Shown: positions 41,434-54,346 of the stretch, piece by piece | Layout of the letters: each line of letters starts with the position of its first letter | Position numbering within the stretch: the stretch's first letter is position 1 | Origin: Monoplex corrugatus | Lineage: Eukaryota > Mollusca > Gastropoda > Littorinimorpha > Ranellidae | Direction: 5' to 3' | DNA length: 64,000 nucleotides | NCBI GenBank assembly: GCA_030674185.1 | Contig: JAPXFY010000013.1 | Coordinates: 47,382,464-47,446,463, forward strand | Translations under genes and position numbers: made by a program | The notes under the pieces: model-generated | The model's input: the letters and a program-made list of their open reading frames with translations, nothing else | Databases searched by the model: none | What the model was told of the DNA's origin: nothing

Positions 41434-42788
41434 TGCCAGTACCATACACCAGGACTTTCGTAAGTGTTGCCAGTACCATACACCAGGACTTTCGTAAGTG
41501 TCGCCAGTACCATACACCAGGACTTTCCTAAGTGTTGCCAGTACCATACACCAGGACTTTCGTAAGTGTCGCCAGTACCATACACCAGGACCTTCACAAG
41601 TGTCACCAGTACCATACACCCGGGCCTTCAGAAGTGTCACCAGTACCATACACCAGGGCCTTCAGTAGTGTTGCCAGTACCATACATCAGGACCTTCAGT
41701 AGTGTCGCCAGTACCATACATCAGGACCTTCAGTAGTGTTACCAGTACCATACACCAGGACCTTCAGTAGTGACACCAGTACCATACACCAGGACCTTCA
41801 GAAGTGTTACCAGTACCATACATCAGGACCTTCAGTAGTGTTACCAGTACCATACACCAGGACCTTCAGTAGTGTCACCAGTACCATACACCAGGGCCTT
41901 CAGTAGTGTTGCCAGTACCATACACCAGGACCTTCAGTAGTGTCGCCAGTACCATACATCAGGACCTTCAGTAGTGTCACCAGTACCATACACCAGGACC
42001 TTCAGAAGTATCGCCAGTACCATACACCAGGACCTTCAGAAGTGTCGCCAGTACCATACATCAGGATCTTCAGAAGTGTCACCAGTACCATACATCAGGA
42101 CCTTCAGAAGTGTCACCAGTACCATACACTAGGGCCTTCAGAAGTGACACCAGTACCATACACCAGGGCCTTCAGAAGTGACACCAGCACCATACACCAG
42201 GGCCTTCAGAAGTGAAACCAGTACCATACACCCGGACCTTCACAAGTGTCACCAGTACCATACACCAGGGCCTTCAGTAGTGTCGCCAGTACCATACACC
42301 AGGACCTTCAGTAGTGTTGCCAGTACCATACACCAGGGCCTTCAGTAGTGTCGCCAGTACCATACACCAGGGCCTTCAGAAGTGTCACCAGTACCATACA
42401 CCAGGAGCTTCAGAAGCGTCACCAGTACCATACACAAGGACCTTCAGAAGTGACACCAGTACCATACACCAGGAGCTTCAGAAGCGTCACCAGTACCATA
42501 CACCAGAACCTTCAGAAGTGACACCAGTACCATACACCAGGACCATCAGAAGTGACATCAGTGCCATACACCAGGACCTTCAGAAGTGACACCAGTACCA
42601 TACACCAGGAGCTTCAGAAGCGTCACCAGTACCATACACCAGAACCTTCAGAAGTGACACTAGTACCATACACCAGGACCTTCAGAAGTGTCACCAGTAC
42701 CATACACCAGGACCTTCAGAAGTGTCGCCAGTACTATTCACCAAGACCTTCAGAAATGTCAGAGAACCATACACCAAGAGCTTCATAA
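41434..42788. repeat. 34-bp minisatellite, about 40 units
   Basis: The unit is AGTACCATACACCAGGACCT plus TCAGAAGTGTCACC. Variation is confined to a few positions (CAGAAG, CAGTAG or CGTAAG; TCACC, TCGCC, TTGCC or GACACC; GGACC or GGGCC). The length is not a multiple of three, so three units rotate through all frames. Confidence 0.96.
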
Positions 42789-43366
42789 CGTAATACAGAT
42801 GAGACATGCTCTCAATTGGTCTTCCTCTCAGATGCTGGGTAAGGAAGTGCTTCCCTCTGATTTTTTTTGATGGATTAAAATCTGTACAATTTGGCACATT
42901 TTCAAACATCAAGTCAGAGAAGAGTGTGCAAAAAAAAAGATATTTTCTGCACTCTTTCATTTCTATATGTGAACATATTAATCACAAATCATAGTTATCA
43001 TACTTACTCTACTTTGCAAAAATAAAATAGCTGGATATGGATTTTCCCGAGCAAAGGGCCCATGTAATCCAAGGAAATTTGTTCCTTCTGCTGCGGAAAT
43101 CTGCAGATCCGAAAATTCCCACCCTTGCAGATGTTCTTGCTGTTCTAATGCTATGAAGAATGACAAGCTCCTCCACCTGTCTGTGGTCTTCTAGCAAGTC
43201 AAAAGAACCAGAAGAGCAGTTTTCCAGTGGGTCCCTACCCACTGTGGGATACCAGGAAATGAGACAGTAGATGAGCTAGGAAAGAGAAGCACATGCAGAC
43301 CAAAAAGACAACATCACCAGCTACAGCCTACAGCAAAAAGAGAAGCATCATCAGATCACTCCTTAA

Positions 43367-43542
43367 CCCTTTGACTCCTGCATCCTGTCCACCAGCATCC
43401 TCAACCATGCTAGCAAAGTAAAAACTTAACCCTTTGACTCCCTCACCCTATCCATCAGCTTCCTGCAGGAAGGGTGATAGGGTATGAAAGTCAAAAGGTT
43501 ACGTAATTGCAGTTGGTGGATATGGGTGTGGGAGTCAAAGGG
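43367..43542. mobile_element. TTAA palindromic MITE copy
   Basis: TTAA at 43363-43366 and 43543-43546; the ends are CCCTTTGACTCCTGCATCC and GGGAGTCAAAGGG. The inner arm is partly deleted after CAGGAAGG. Confidence 0.72.
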
Positions 43543-43764
43543 TTAAGCCACAGACATGCAAGGATGATTTTCACCTGTCCTATGAAGGGGGGTCATTCTA
43601 GTGCACAGTGAATGAGTTAAAGCAGACTCCTCCCTCACCCACCCATCCTCTCCCCCTCCCAAAAAAAAAAACCACCCCACAAAACAACAACAAAAAACCC
43701 CCGGAAAGACAGAAAGGCAAGACATTCAATTGTGAATACCTTATATACAGTGTAAACACATTTT

Positions 43765-43768
<4 letters not shown>

Positions 43769-43809
<41 letters not shown>
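43769..43809. repeat. GT microsatellite
   Basis: About 40 bases of (GT)n. Confidence 0.95.
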
Positions 43810-44530
43810 AAGCACTTATGTGGTGTGTTTAAAAAAAATCTTAAACAACAACAGCATAACCTACAACTACAAATAATTCACAAATACAATAAGAGTACAC
43901 ATACATATATTTGAATATGTGTGCATGTGTTTGTGCACGCGTGTGTGTGCATGTGTGTGTGCGCGCGCGCATGTGAGTGTATGAAATATCATTTAAAACA
44001 AACATTAAGTATCAAAATACATGACAACAAAATGTTTATGTCTTAAGCTATTCACATATCAGATTACTAAGAAACAGAGAAAGAGAGGAGAGAGAGGAAA
44101 TCAAGACAGAATAGAGAGAGGAGCAGAGAAGCAGATATGCAAGTGGGCTTGTGGGGTGGGGGTGGGAGGTGGCAGAGACAGAGAGAGGTGAGAAGCGAAG
44201 AGACAAAGAGGACAGTGAGAGAGGCAGAAACAGAGAAAGATGGCGAATGAATGACACAAAAAGGGGACTGACCGACCGAAAAAGAGGAAAGAGTACAAAG
44301 AGTTGTAGATATCATTCATATTACCATAACTCATAATCAATTGTTATTCCTTTTCTGGTAAATAATCACCGAAGGAGCTTGGAAGTAAATCAACAGTACA
44401 TCTTCTGATTGAGTAAAAGAAAAGAACAGAAATGCTCCAGAACATATTTCACTTTCTTGTGAAACTGGGTCCATGCCACTGATATGACAGACAGGTAGTG
44501 TGATGGACAGTCGTGTTATATGTGTGTGAG

Positions 44531-44536
<6 letters not shown>

Positions 44537-44592
<56 letters not shown>
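44537..44592. repeat. AT microsatellite
   Basis: (AT)n about 55 bases, a self-complementary tract. Confidence 0.97.
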
Positions 44593-44594
<2 letters not shown>

Positions 44595-45748
44595 AAGTTT
44601 TTGTAAAGACAGTGTTTCCGCACACAGAATAAATTCCATAACTGCCAACACTGCATGAGATGGAATAAGATCCAAAATAATCACAGTGTAAGCCTGTCTT
44701 TAAATACAACGCACTGGTAATGTCTTGAAATTCTACTCAATTTTATGGTTCTATTACTTTTGCCTCAGTTTGTATCAATCTGTTAATAAAAAGTTCCTTG
44801 TGATACCTGTAATGTCTCATAAAGTCAGACAAAAATGCCCTGAAAGTTCCCAGCCAAACCCAAAACTATCAGTTCTGTGTGTGCATCAACACTGGAAGAT
44901 GTGAGCTGGTATGTTTACTGTCGTTAGTCTTTAGGTGGTGAAACTTTCAGGTACACAAATCATACTCTGCACCCTAAAAGGGCTAGGCATTTCTTAACCT
45001 GTCTGTACCAAATGTTAATCCATTCTGTCCTTTATATCACCCAGGTGTAACAATACAAGGAACATGCAGGCTGGTTATGAATAATGTTGTCAACATCTGC
45101 ATTCTAGCATTCTCTTGTTTAGTTCATTCTGTGAGTACAACCATTCCTCTTTAACGATGCAAAATGACTCAAACGAACAAACAAACAAAAAAATCGCACA
45201 AAGGAATGCCACAGAACACTCAATGATTTCAGAAAAGGTTTAATTTCACAATTTACAATAACATGCTTACAGTCAGGCATGGATGATGAAGATAAATACA
45301 TGAAAAGAAAAAAAAAAAAAAAAAGGAAATTGCAGGCTGTTATGAGTGTAAAATCGAGATACGTTTTATCATGACAATGTAATGCGCATTGGTATCTTCT
45401 GGATTAGACAGTTTCAAGACATAATGTTGCGACTGAAGTCTTAAAAAGCCAGCGTGTTTGTTTACTTCTATCATTCCTTGCTGTTATGCTCACTCACTCA
45501 CACACGCATGCATACACACATGCACACACACACAGATAACACACAATGAAACACACCTCTGAATACAATCTGAACTGTTCAAGCATACGCAGATTTACAC
45601 ACACATGCACATGACATATTATGTACTTGCACAAATGCACAGCCTGACTGACAAACACACACACACACTCTCATATGTATCTAATTTTAAGAAGCCAGAC
45701 TGAATGTGTTAGCCAAAGGAACAACTGAACGTGTTAATTTAACAACTC

Positions 45749-45842
45749 TTTTTCAACTCTCTGACTCCTGCTTCCTATCCATCAGCTTCCTTCCTGAAGT
45801 TGTTTGAAGCTGGTGGATAGACTATGAGAGTCAAAGTGCCAA
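45749..45842. mobile_element. Short degraded member of the palindromic MITE family
   Basis: CTGACTCCTGCTTCCTATCC, then CATCAGCTTCC, and the mirrored GAAGCTGGTGGATAG and GAGAGTCAAAG. The TTAA borders are lost. Confidence 0.5.
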
Positions 45843-46407
45843 AAGATTACCATCAAACACCAAATCATACCAGTGGTTACTCAGTGGGTAACCAAGCAGA
45901 ATGCAAACATGCACACATGAACATGAACATACACACACATGCACAAACAAGCGCACATACACATGCATGTCCGATCCACACACACCTCAGGTCAACCTAA
46001 ATTATTTTCTACTTTAAAAAAAAAAAAGAAAAAAAAAAAAGAACACATAAATCTTTAATAAAACCATGAGACAGAATACATCGTGCAACAGAGACACAGT
46101 AAGTTTTCAGTGTGAATCCAAAAGAAACTGTAACACGGTTTGTTTTTCGTCTAATTTTAAATCTTAACCAACTTTATTTCAACTAGCTGATAAATGATAT
46201 AAAACTGAAACCCATGTTTTGCCAACATATCCAACAGATTAGCATTATTCTCAAATATGGACACACATACATATGAATATTAAGACAAATATTTTGTTGC
46301 CTTAAAAAGTTTTAATTGTAAATCACAAAAAAGTGGATTAAAAACAATTTGCATGCTTTACTGTTAGATATGCCACTCATCTGATGAACCATTACTCAAT
46401 GTGACTT

Positions 46408-46408
<1 letters not shown>

Positions 46409-46462
<54 letters not shown>

Positions 46463-46486
46463 CACACACACAACACACACACACTG
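46409..46486. repeat. CA microsatellite
   Basis: (CA)n with two CAACAC/CATCAC interruptions. Confidence 0.96.
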
Positions 46487-46974
46487 TGATAAGAAGGAAA
46501 TGTACAGTGCTATACAGTTTTTGTGACATTCATAAAATGCATGAATAACAACACTCTTTGAAATAAAAACAAATTCTTCCCCAAAAGATTTCCTAACAAC
46601 AGAAAACTTCCAAGAACATTGGTACACAAGAAGCACCCCCTCTCTCACACACACACACACTTCTAGCTGTATCACTTTTGACTAGTCTGGGATGCAATGG
46701 TGTTCCACAATTTTCTTTTTATCAAATTAGATAAATAAATAAATGAACAAATGAATAAATAAAATATACAATATAAACAAAATAAACCCAGTTTCTGCTC
46801 TCCAGCATGCTGTGATATCAATTCAAAAAACCCACTGTACACACACACTTCAAGGCAACGGTTTGTGCACATTTCTAGCAAAGAACCATCTCCTTGGTAC
46901 CATCATGCACCATGACCAGTCCCCTCACATTTGGTCGCTCTACATGTTACTTCCCAAATGACTTCCATTTCTAA

Positions 46975-48240
46975 TGCACAACCTTCTAAGTGCTTTTTTC
47001 ACCCCTTCAAAGCACCATCTTCAACTAAGTGTTTGGTTTTTTTTCTCTCTCTCTCCCTCTCTCAAAAGCACAACTTCCCACAACCCTTCCACTGCTCTTC
47101 TTTCTTTCTCAATTTCACTTCTCATGCTTTCTATTTCTTATAGCACATTCTTTCAGTACTCGTTCTCCAAAGTGCTACTTCTCAGGTGCTTTCTGTAGAG
47201 CTTTACAGCACATTCTTTCAGTACTCGTTCTCCAAAGTGCTACTTCTCAGGTGCTTTCTGTAGAGCTATCATTTTAAGCGAGCTTTTTTGTTTGTTTGTT
47301 TGTTTTGGCTACAATGCCGTTTCCCTGTGTTTTCACTGTCTAAAGCACAATTTCCTCTCTCCTAAGTGTTTTGTGTAAAATATTTCCTATGTGCTTTCTT
47401 TCTCCATATGTGCTTTCTTTCTCCATATCACTGTTTCCAAGGTGCTTTCTCTCCTCTGAAGTTCAAGTTCCTGGAGCTTCCTTTTCTCCTAAGTACTACT
47501 TTCCAAGTACTTTCTGTTCAAAGACGTTTCATCAAATGTTTTACTCAAGCCTTTTTCCAAGGCACTGCTTTTTTCTATTTCACAAGTGCTGCTTCTGAAA
47601 TACTTCCTTCACAAAAACACTTCAACTTTTATGGTTAGTGTTTTCATTTGTTCAGTGTTTCAAACTCCGTCATTCTCCGAGTGTTCCTTTAGCGAACTTT
47701 CTCAACAGCATCCTGGCAGTGCTTTTGAAGTGCTTTCTTTGAGGAAACATTTTTCCTTTCTCAAAAGCTCATCTTTCGAAACAATTTCATTCTCGAAAAC
47801 ACAACCTCCTAAGTGCTTTCTTTATTTCACATTACTTCAGCCTTCTTTCTCCACTGCACTTCTTGAATGGCATCAGTCCGCGAAGGAATAGTTTTGTCTT
47901 TTTTAACAAAAGTATTTTTCTCATACATCATCTTCTTTCTGTACGCACTACTTGTCAAGAGCAATCATTCTTTGAATGAGCATTTTGTCTTCTTTCTAAA
48001 AAGAACTTTCTGTACATCATTTTCTTTCCCGTAAAGCACCATTCTGTTGAGGACTATTTTGCCTTCTTGAAAGAACTTCTTCCCGTGTATGTTGTTCACT
48101 ATTTCTGCAACTTTCTGTCATTTTGCTGCTCACAAACTCACATTCTGAGATTATGTTGCCTTCTTGAATGATGTCCTTCCCACATACTGTTCACTCTTTC
48201 TTATAATTTGGCATTGTTCTTACTGTTCACACCACACATA
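46975..48240. repeat. Pyrimidine-rich degenerate repeat region
   Basis: Recurring AAGTGCTTTCT, TTCTCCAAAGTGCTACTTCT and similar motifs at irregular 30-60 bp spacing across 1.2 kb. It contains one clean 57-bp tandem duplication (about 47147-47265). Short forward frames inside are Phe/Ser/Leu-rich and not convincing proteins. Confidence 0.6.
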
Positions 48241-48628
48241 CACACTGTGAGATCACAACTCTTTGTGCCTCCCTACCTCTAATCTCACTATCCACTCACT
48301 CACTCTTTCCATCTTCCTTCCCCTTCTCCTACCTGTACAGTATAGTTACTCTCACTCACAAGTTTAAAACAAACAAACAAAATTTTTTTTAACTGAGTGA
48401 CCCCACTTGTTTTCAATGCCTGTGGCTGTGACATGCAACTGCTTAGCTTTTGCACAGATCTCATGTTATGCAATGTTATGCACTTGGAGATACCCTGACC
48501 TTGCACATATCTCTCACTCCCTGCCCATTGGTCAACAGGGTCTCTCCCTCTCCTTACCTAGCTCTCCTTTCCACTGGTTCTACCTGCATAATGGATCTCA
48601 CACAGACCTGAAACTGCCTTCCCAGATA

Positions 48629-48910
48629 ATGGAGTTTGGTGTTTATTCAACAGGGATTCACTGCACTTGGACAATTCCATATAATAATGCTCCACTCAAT
48701 CTGTTAATTGGCAGACTACTTGTGTCTTGTGTAAAACCCTATGCGCTGGCAAGATCGGGAGGGGGAAACAGGACCTGATCTGACACCACCACATTTATCA
48801 GAGTATTAATATGTGCAGTGAACAGGCCAGCTTTTATGTCAAAGGCTGTAACTGAACTCATGATATCATATCTTAAATCTAAGGCTCTATTGCAAGACCA
48901 AGCCAGCCCC
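48629..48910 (-). mobile_element. SINE family 1 copy
   Basis: ACCCTATGCGCTGGCAAGAT, CTGACACCACCACATTTATC, GAACAGGCCAGCTTTTATG and a degraded head (AGGCTCTATTGCAAGACC). Confidence 0.75.
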
Positions 48911-50186
48911 ACTTGTAAATGGGACTCACTCATATCTATAGCTCTCTTCCAATGGTTAACAGGACTCACAAAGACTTGTACATCTCCTCCCACTAGCAAA
49001 CAGGTCTTGCTGTAGCACAGTGCTCCATCATTATACCACCAACAGACAGACCTGAACGCTGCGGTGCTCTGTTTCCATTGCAACACAGGAAACACTGATT
49101 TCAGAACCATGTGAGACAGACTCCCACTATTTTCAACTACATTTCATAAACAGGTGGACGTTTGTTCCCTTAATCAAAATACGGGTCCAACTGACTAGCA
49201 GTGGAGAACATGCTACCAGAAAGGCAGACCAAATTTCAAGAAAAATCATGAGCTTAAAGCAATGATGCTGTTAACAGGAAAACCATAATTCTGCAACATC
49301 AATTTCTATCCTTAACAGCCTATGGAACTACTACTTCTCAATCACTGCCACACTTGGGAGTTTAGTATCCAGGATGAAACAGGTCATCTTCTGAAATGCA
49401 TCCACAGGCCCACACAGCTTCTCTCACAGGCTCAAGTTTGTCTACAGTAACTGCCTTTGGCAACAGCAAAACGATGCAAACTTGTATAATTTGATCACCC
49501 ACCCTCTATGACACAATGTCCAGGACCATCTTTCAGGGTACCCCCATGAGGAAGCCTATCGTCCAAGTTGAAATCGCAAGAGCTGGATAGCAAATATCAA
49601 AAACCTGATCCATCTTATTAAGCCTGGCTTATTTGTTACTGCACCCCAGGGATGGGAGGATCCTGTCTACTGCAAGATGTTATCGGTTTCCCCAACAACC
49701 AAACAAGTTCAGAAATCATATCTGTTTTTCCGGGTGGAATTCAAATACCTAAACTGCTTGCTGCTGCATCCAAAAGACAGATGGAAGATCCTACCTGCTG
49801 TTGCATCCCATCAGTCCTTCCCCCCTCCCCCCAAATGACTACACTGGCTATAGGATTAGACAAAGAATCTACACGTAGGCAATGTTGCTTGCTGCCAACA
49901 GGAACACCACAGTTCTAGAATGTTCTCTTCCTACCAGTCAATAAAAAATCATGCTGCCAACATGAACCATGCAAGAGCTAAGCAGATGCTGTCCAACAAT
50001 CACAGCAGGCATATCACATAAAAAAGCAGTGCTCAGGAGAAAAGGGGGAGAGGGGGTGGGGATAATTAAAATGTTCCCTTTGACACACAAACACAGTAGG
50101 ACAAGGTAGCTACAATCGATGCTACCCCACCAACCCACCAGAACCATACAAATATTGAGGGTACAGAGGAAAAAGTCAGGACATTA

Positions 50187-50266
50187 CAATTACACCCTTC
50201 CACTCTCTTACCCTATCTACTAGCTTCCTGCAGAAAGCTGGATAGGATGAGACAGTGAAAGGGTTC
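50187..50266. mobile_element. Short degraded member of the palindromic MITE family
   Basis: CCCTTCCACTCTCTTACCC with TAGCTTCCTGCAGAAAGCT at the centre and GAGACAGTGAAAGGG at the right. Only the inner palindrome is represented. Confidence 0.5.
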
Positions 50267-50507
50267 ATGAATTATACATGGTATGTATGGTACACGTACA
50301 AGATGGACTGGCCTCCTTTGGCCAGTCCCGGGATACAGTGAAAGACCTTTGTGTGGGGGGAAATAATCCATCGTCCTCTTTAGTCGCCCACCGTTTTCTC
50401 TCTCGCTCGCTCTTTCATTCTTGCTCGCTCTCACTCTCTTTGTCTCTCTCTCTGTTGGGACTTAAGGAAATGATAAACTGGCTACTGCAAGTTCCTTCCT
50501 GACACAA

Positions 50508-50600
50508 GAAACCCTTTGGATTCCTTTAGCCTACCCACCAGCTTCTTTTAGGAGGGTGGTAAAAGCTGTTGGAAGGCTGAGGGAGTCAAAGGTTAACAAT
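50508..50600. mobile_element. Short degraded member of the palindromic MITE family
   Basis: CCCTTTGGATTCCTTTAGCC on the left and GGCTGAGGGAGTCAAAGG-TTAA on the right, with a rearranged centre. Confidence 0.5.
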
Positions 50601-51904
50601 TCAGCAATGCTACTGCCTACTTCCAAGTAAATAGTATACACAACACAGTCACCATATCAGCAAAATGTTTTTTTTCTAAATTCTCCTGGCGAAAACAGGT
50701 AAATGCACAGTTCCTGACTAAAGTTCTAAATACAAAATAAAACTAAGTCATACTAAAACACAAATAACACAAATCTTCCACACAACTACAAATGGAAATG
50801 AGCCAGTGAATAAACAAAACACAAATCAACTGTTCATCATAATTCTTGAAACCTGAACACTGGCAGTCACTCTGATCCAGCCTCAATAATTCTTGAACAT
50901 TTGAGAAAAAAAAGCCTGATGTGAACTCACTTTGTGATCCAAATTCCATAATTCTCGAACATTTGAGACAAGAGTCTGACATGATTGTTTCTTTTTTTTT
51001 TTCAACTGCTACAGTGACTTGACGAAATCAGATCCCCTATCATATTTGTCTCTCCTGCTTTGCAATTGCCGCAGCTCACAACTTATCATTTCATATCAGT
51101 CGTCTCTTCAACTCGACAAAACAGAGTTTTGCCGTTTTTTTCCCCTCTAAATTTTGTTGGGATTGTTCTTTGTTGTCTTTTGTGCACATTTGACAAAGCC
51201 AGTTGGCAAAAAATATGCGCCTGTCTTGTCTTATTATGTGAAACATACGCTGTGATTTTATTTCTGGCTCCAACTTATTTAAACATGGGCGGTTACTTTT
51301 GCTATGAGATTTCAAAACACAAATTTCTTTTTATCTTCATGCTTGCTGCATTGCCAAAACTCTGGATGTTCAAAGGTCAGACTTGTAATACTGGTGCAAT
51401 GATCTGTCAATATTTTCAATAGTGAATGCAAAAAATTTTTAAAACTTCAAACTCTGCATCGTCAATTCCAAAACATAAAACTTTGTATTGTCAACTCCTT
51501 ATCTGTCAACTGTGTCACACATGCTCATGAAAAGTTAATGCACTAGAGGTCCTGATAAAGTTAATAACACTGCCTGAATTGCTTAACACACTTCTACTGG
51601 TTACAAGATTTCTATTTGTACTTGACAAAAAAGACGACTGCCAGGGCTGCATTTTTTAGAAGAGTAACCTCAGGTCCCTACGAAGGGCAATTAAGGTTGT
51701 CTGCCTTTCATTATTTTGTGCTTGTCCTGACCACTGCAAAGCAGCTAACTCTTTCTAGGGGCTGGAACTACCACCTGCAAGACAGCAAGGAAATGTGGTA
51801 TTTGAAAGCACTCATTACTGTGTTGCTGAGTTCAGACAAACCACACCTGTATTGTCAGCGGCCTTGCCAAGATGTGAATGGCTGATGTTCTCACACTGCA
51901 GGTT

Positions 51905-52160
51905 GGAATTTGGAATTACATTTGTTCAAAAGGGATTCATCGCACTCAGACAATTCCATACGCACTCCATCTAAATCTGCCAACAAATATCTGGCAAACT
52001 CTCTGAACTTGTGCAAAATCCTGTACGCTGGATTGGCCTTGAAATGGGGAATGGGTAGCGAGATCTACAAAACACTTAGCTGACACCACGAGAATGATGC
52101 AACTATTAAGATGGGCAGCGAAGGGCATTTTTGAATGCTGTGAGCTGACTCCACAGCTCT
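51905..52160 (-). mobile_element. SINE family 1 copy
   Basis: TTCAAAAGGGATTCATCGC, CTCCATCTAAATCTGCC, ATCCTGTACGCTGGATTGGC and CTGACACCACGAGAATGATG. A long A-run (52161-52186) follows the head side. Confidence 0.72.
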
Positions 52161-52191
<31 letters not shown>

Positions 52192-52888
52192 AAACAAATC
52201 AACCAGCTTGCTTGAAAAAAAAAAGAAGAAAAAAGTCTCACACAATCCTTGTAACCATGCAATTACTGTGAACTTAAAAGAAGAAAAACTTAGATGTTGG
52301 TGTGTTGTGACAACGCTGCCCTCCCAAGAAGAATACTTGAATTCCCAAGGAAAACATACTGTGACATGATACAATACAATACACCAGAATGCAATGCAAT
52401 ACAATACATGGCAATGCAGCTGCAGTATGTAAAACGCCCAAACATCAAAAACCAGTTGTAGTGGTGTTACTTATCATTCAATCCCATTTTGCACAGGCTG
52501 AAATCTTCCAGCAGACCTGGCTGGTGGGCATACAGAAATATCTAAACAAGATAAAGCTCTCTTGAGCATATTCCAAAGTTCAATCGGTACGTATCTGCCA
52601 GTCATACACTTGTGTTATGAAAAATTTGTTGTGCTGTATGGAATTTCACTTTTAATTTTGTTGTCAGTTGAAAACAAATGTTTTCCTAGAATTTGTTCAG
52701 AAATAGAAATGAAACACAATCTTTTATTTTTAAAGTCCTTTTTTTTTCAAAAAAGAAGCCCACATCAAAACAGACTCAAATCTTTGGGCACATCTGAAAA
52801 TGTACAAAACTGCTTAAAGGGGGCATATACCCACCAGCATTGCAGACTCATGCTGCGCATGACCAAATCATTGGGTCTGCAACTTTAA

Positions 52889-53069
52889 CCCTTTGACTCC
52901 CACACCCTGTGCACCAGTATCCTGCATTGTCAACTTGGCTAGCAAAGCAAAACCTTAACCCTTTGACTCCCTCACTCTATCTTATCTACCAGCTGGAAGC
53001 TGGTGGACAGGATGAGCGAGTCAGAGTTACGTTTTTGCAGCTGGCGGATAGGGTTGTGAGTCAAAGGGT
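52889..53069. mobile_element. TTAA palindromic MITE copy
   Basis: TTAA at 52885-52888 with CCCTTTGACTCCCACACCC. The right end GAGTCAAAGGG is followed by TCAA, a mutated TTAA. The inner arms around CCAGCTGGAAGCTGG are shortened. Confidence 0.68.
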
Positions 53070-53099
53070 CAAAGAAGAAGGGTCAGGCAAACTGTAACA

Positions 53100-53310
53100 T
53101 GTATGTCTGTGAGTCTGCCTTTCTAATGTAGAAAAGATTCATCTATAAAACAGCCCTAGCACCTCTGCAGGTACCATCTGTTCACATCTCATGTACATAT
53201 GCACTAGATACAGGCAGATTTGCCCATGTTTATTTCAATTTTCCTCCTTTTTTCTGAAAAGAAAGATAACAATAATACTACTACTACTACTAATGATAAC
53301 AACAACAACA

Positions 53311-53349
<39 letters not shown>

Positions 53350-54288
53350 CATCGCCATCATAATAAAAATACAAATAAATTTCCATATCACTTTCTCAAT
53401 GTGCCACCAGTATTCAAGATGCCACAAGAAAAGAACCTGAAAAAATTGCACTGGTAGTCTGAAGGCAGATTCCTCATGTCTTTCCAACCAAAGATGAGGT
53501 GTATGTTATCAACATATTCCCATTACTTCAGGGCCATTTAAAAATTTTTAATGTCTCTAAACTGTCATGATGGGTTCTAAGATAGAGACATCCACACTGG
53601 TGTGTTCACATGTTGCGTCTATGTAATTCTGCTTTGACTTTCGACTGAGAGAAACCAACTTTGCTGAGCTAATGCAATCAGTTCTGTACAGTACAGACAA
53701 ACATAGCTAAACAAAACGGCAAATGCCAGGATCCTGTCAAGTTTTCAAACATTCTTTCATTTAAAAGCCACAGGACCCCTTTTTGTATTTTAAAACATTT
53801 TTCTTGTTAAAAGCCAAACCACTGGCTTGAAAAGCTGCACACATGAAAATTAATGGATTTGACGGATTTGACCAAGGACCCTGAAGGATTTGTGCCCCCT
53901 TTAACCAATAAAAGGCTCATATCTGTACAATACGCTAGATCTCTTTCAAGTTTTCTATAACAGGCAACCTCACGTACCTTGATTTTTAAAGAAAAAGAAT
54001 ACCAAATGAGGACTGATAAAGCAACAAAAAGTAAAGAAAAGCTGCTAGCACGAAGTTCACTCACAGTCACAGTCCAGCCAGCATCATCCAGAGCACACTT
54101 ATGCCCCCCACCGACTACCCCTCCCCTCTGACCCACGACTAAAGGAACGTCTGATTTAAGTAGGCCATCACAGGTCTTGCTGGACTTGCTTGGCCGCCCG
54201 AGCCACTGGGGGTGCTGTGGTCCTCTGTCAAGGACTCTTCCTGCGGCTTCAACGGCACTGTATCCCGGGGCTGGCCAAAGGCAGCCTG
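53100..54288 (-). other. Probable CSNK1G 3'UTR after exon B
   Basis: Lies directly downstream of the exon B stop on the - strand with no coding signal; an AATAAA on the - strand is at 53229-53234. Extent is inferred, not shown. Confidence 0.4.
53268..53348. repeat. ACT/AAT trinucleotide microsatellite
   Basis: (ACT)n, (AAC)n and about 13 AAT units in series. Confidence 0.95.
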
Positions 54289-54346
54289 TCATTTCTGACG
54301 CTTTGGCTTGGGGCGTTTCTTGCGGCGGTGGAAACAGCCGCAGCAC
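54289..54346 (-). CDS. CSNK1G: CSNK1G alternative last exon B
   Basis: On the - strand, acceptor TTTCTCACACCCAG is followed by the same one-base phase, then [18 protein letters not shown] and TGA. It keeps the CysCys start but adds a third cysteine at position 4 and replaces Phe-Phe with Phe-His, with a longer Lys/Pro tail. Same phase, same architecture, a good pyrimidine tract and preserved Cys/basic logic argue that it is a real alternative ending and not chance. Splicing needs transcript support. Confidence 0.78.

Larger units (their letters stand above)
43810..46408. other. Non-coding stretch
   Basis: GA-rich 44070-44290 (purine-rich strand on +), AT tract at 44.5 kb, A-runs at 45.3 and 46.0 kb, one degraded palindromic MITE at 45.75 kb. 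No gene recognised. Confidence 0.5.

Noticed and set aside
51060..51422. 120-codon hydrophobic forward frame
   Set aside because: Hydrophobicity follows from T-rich sequence; no homology or gene context.
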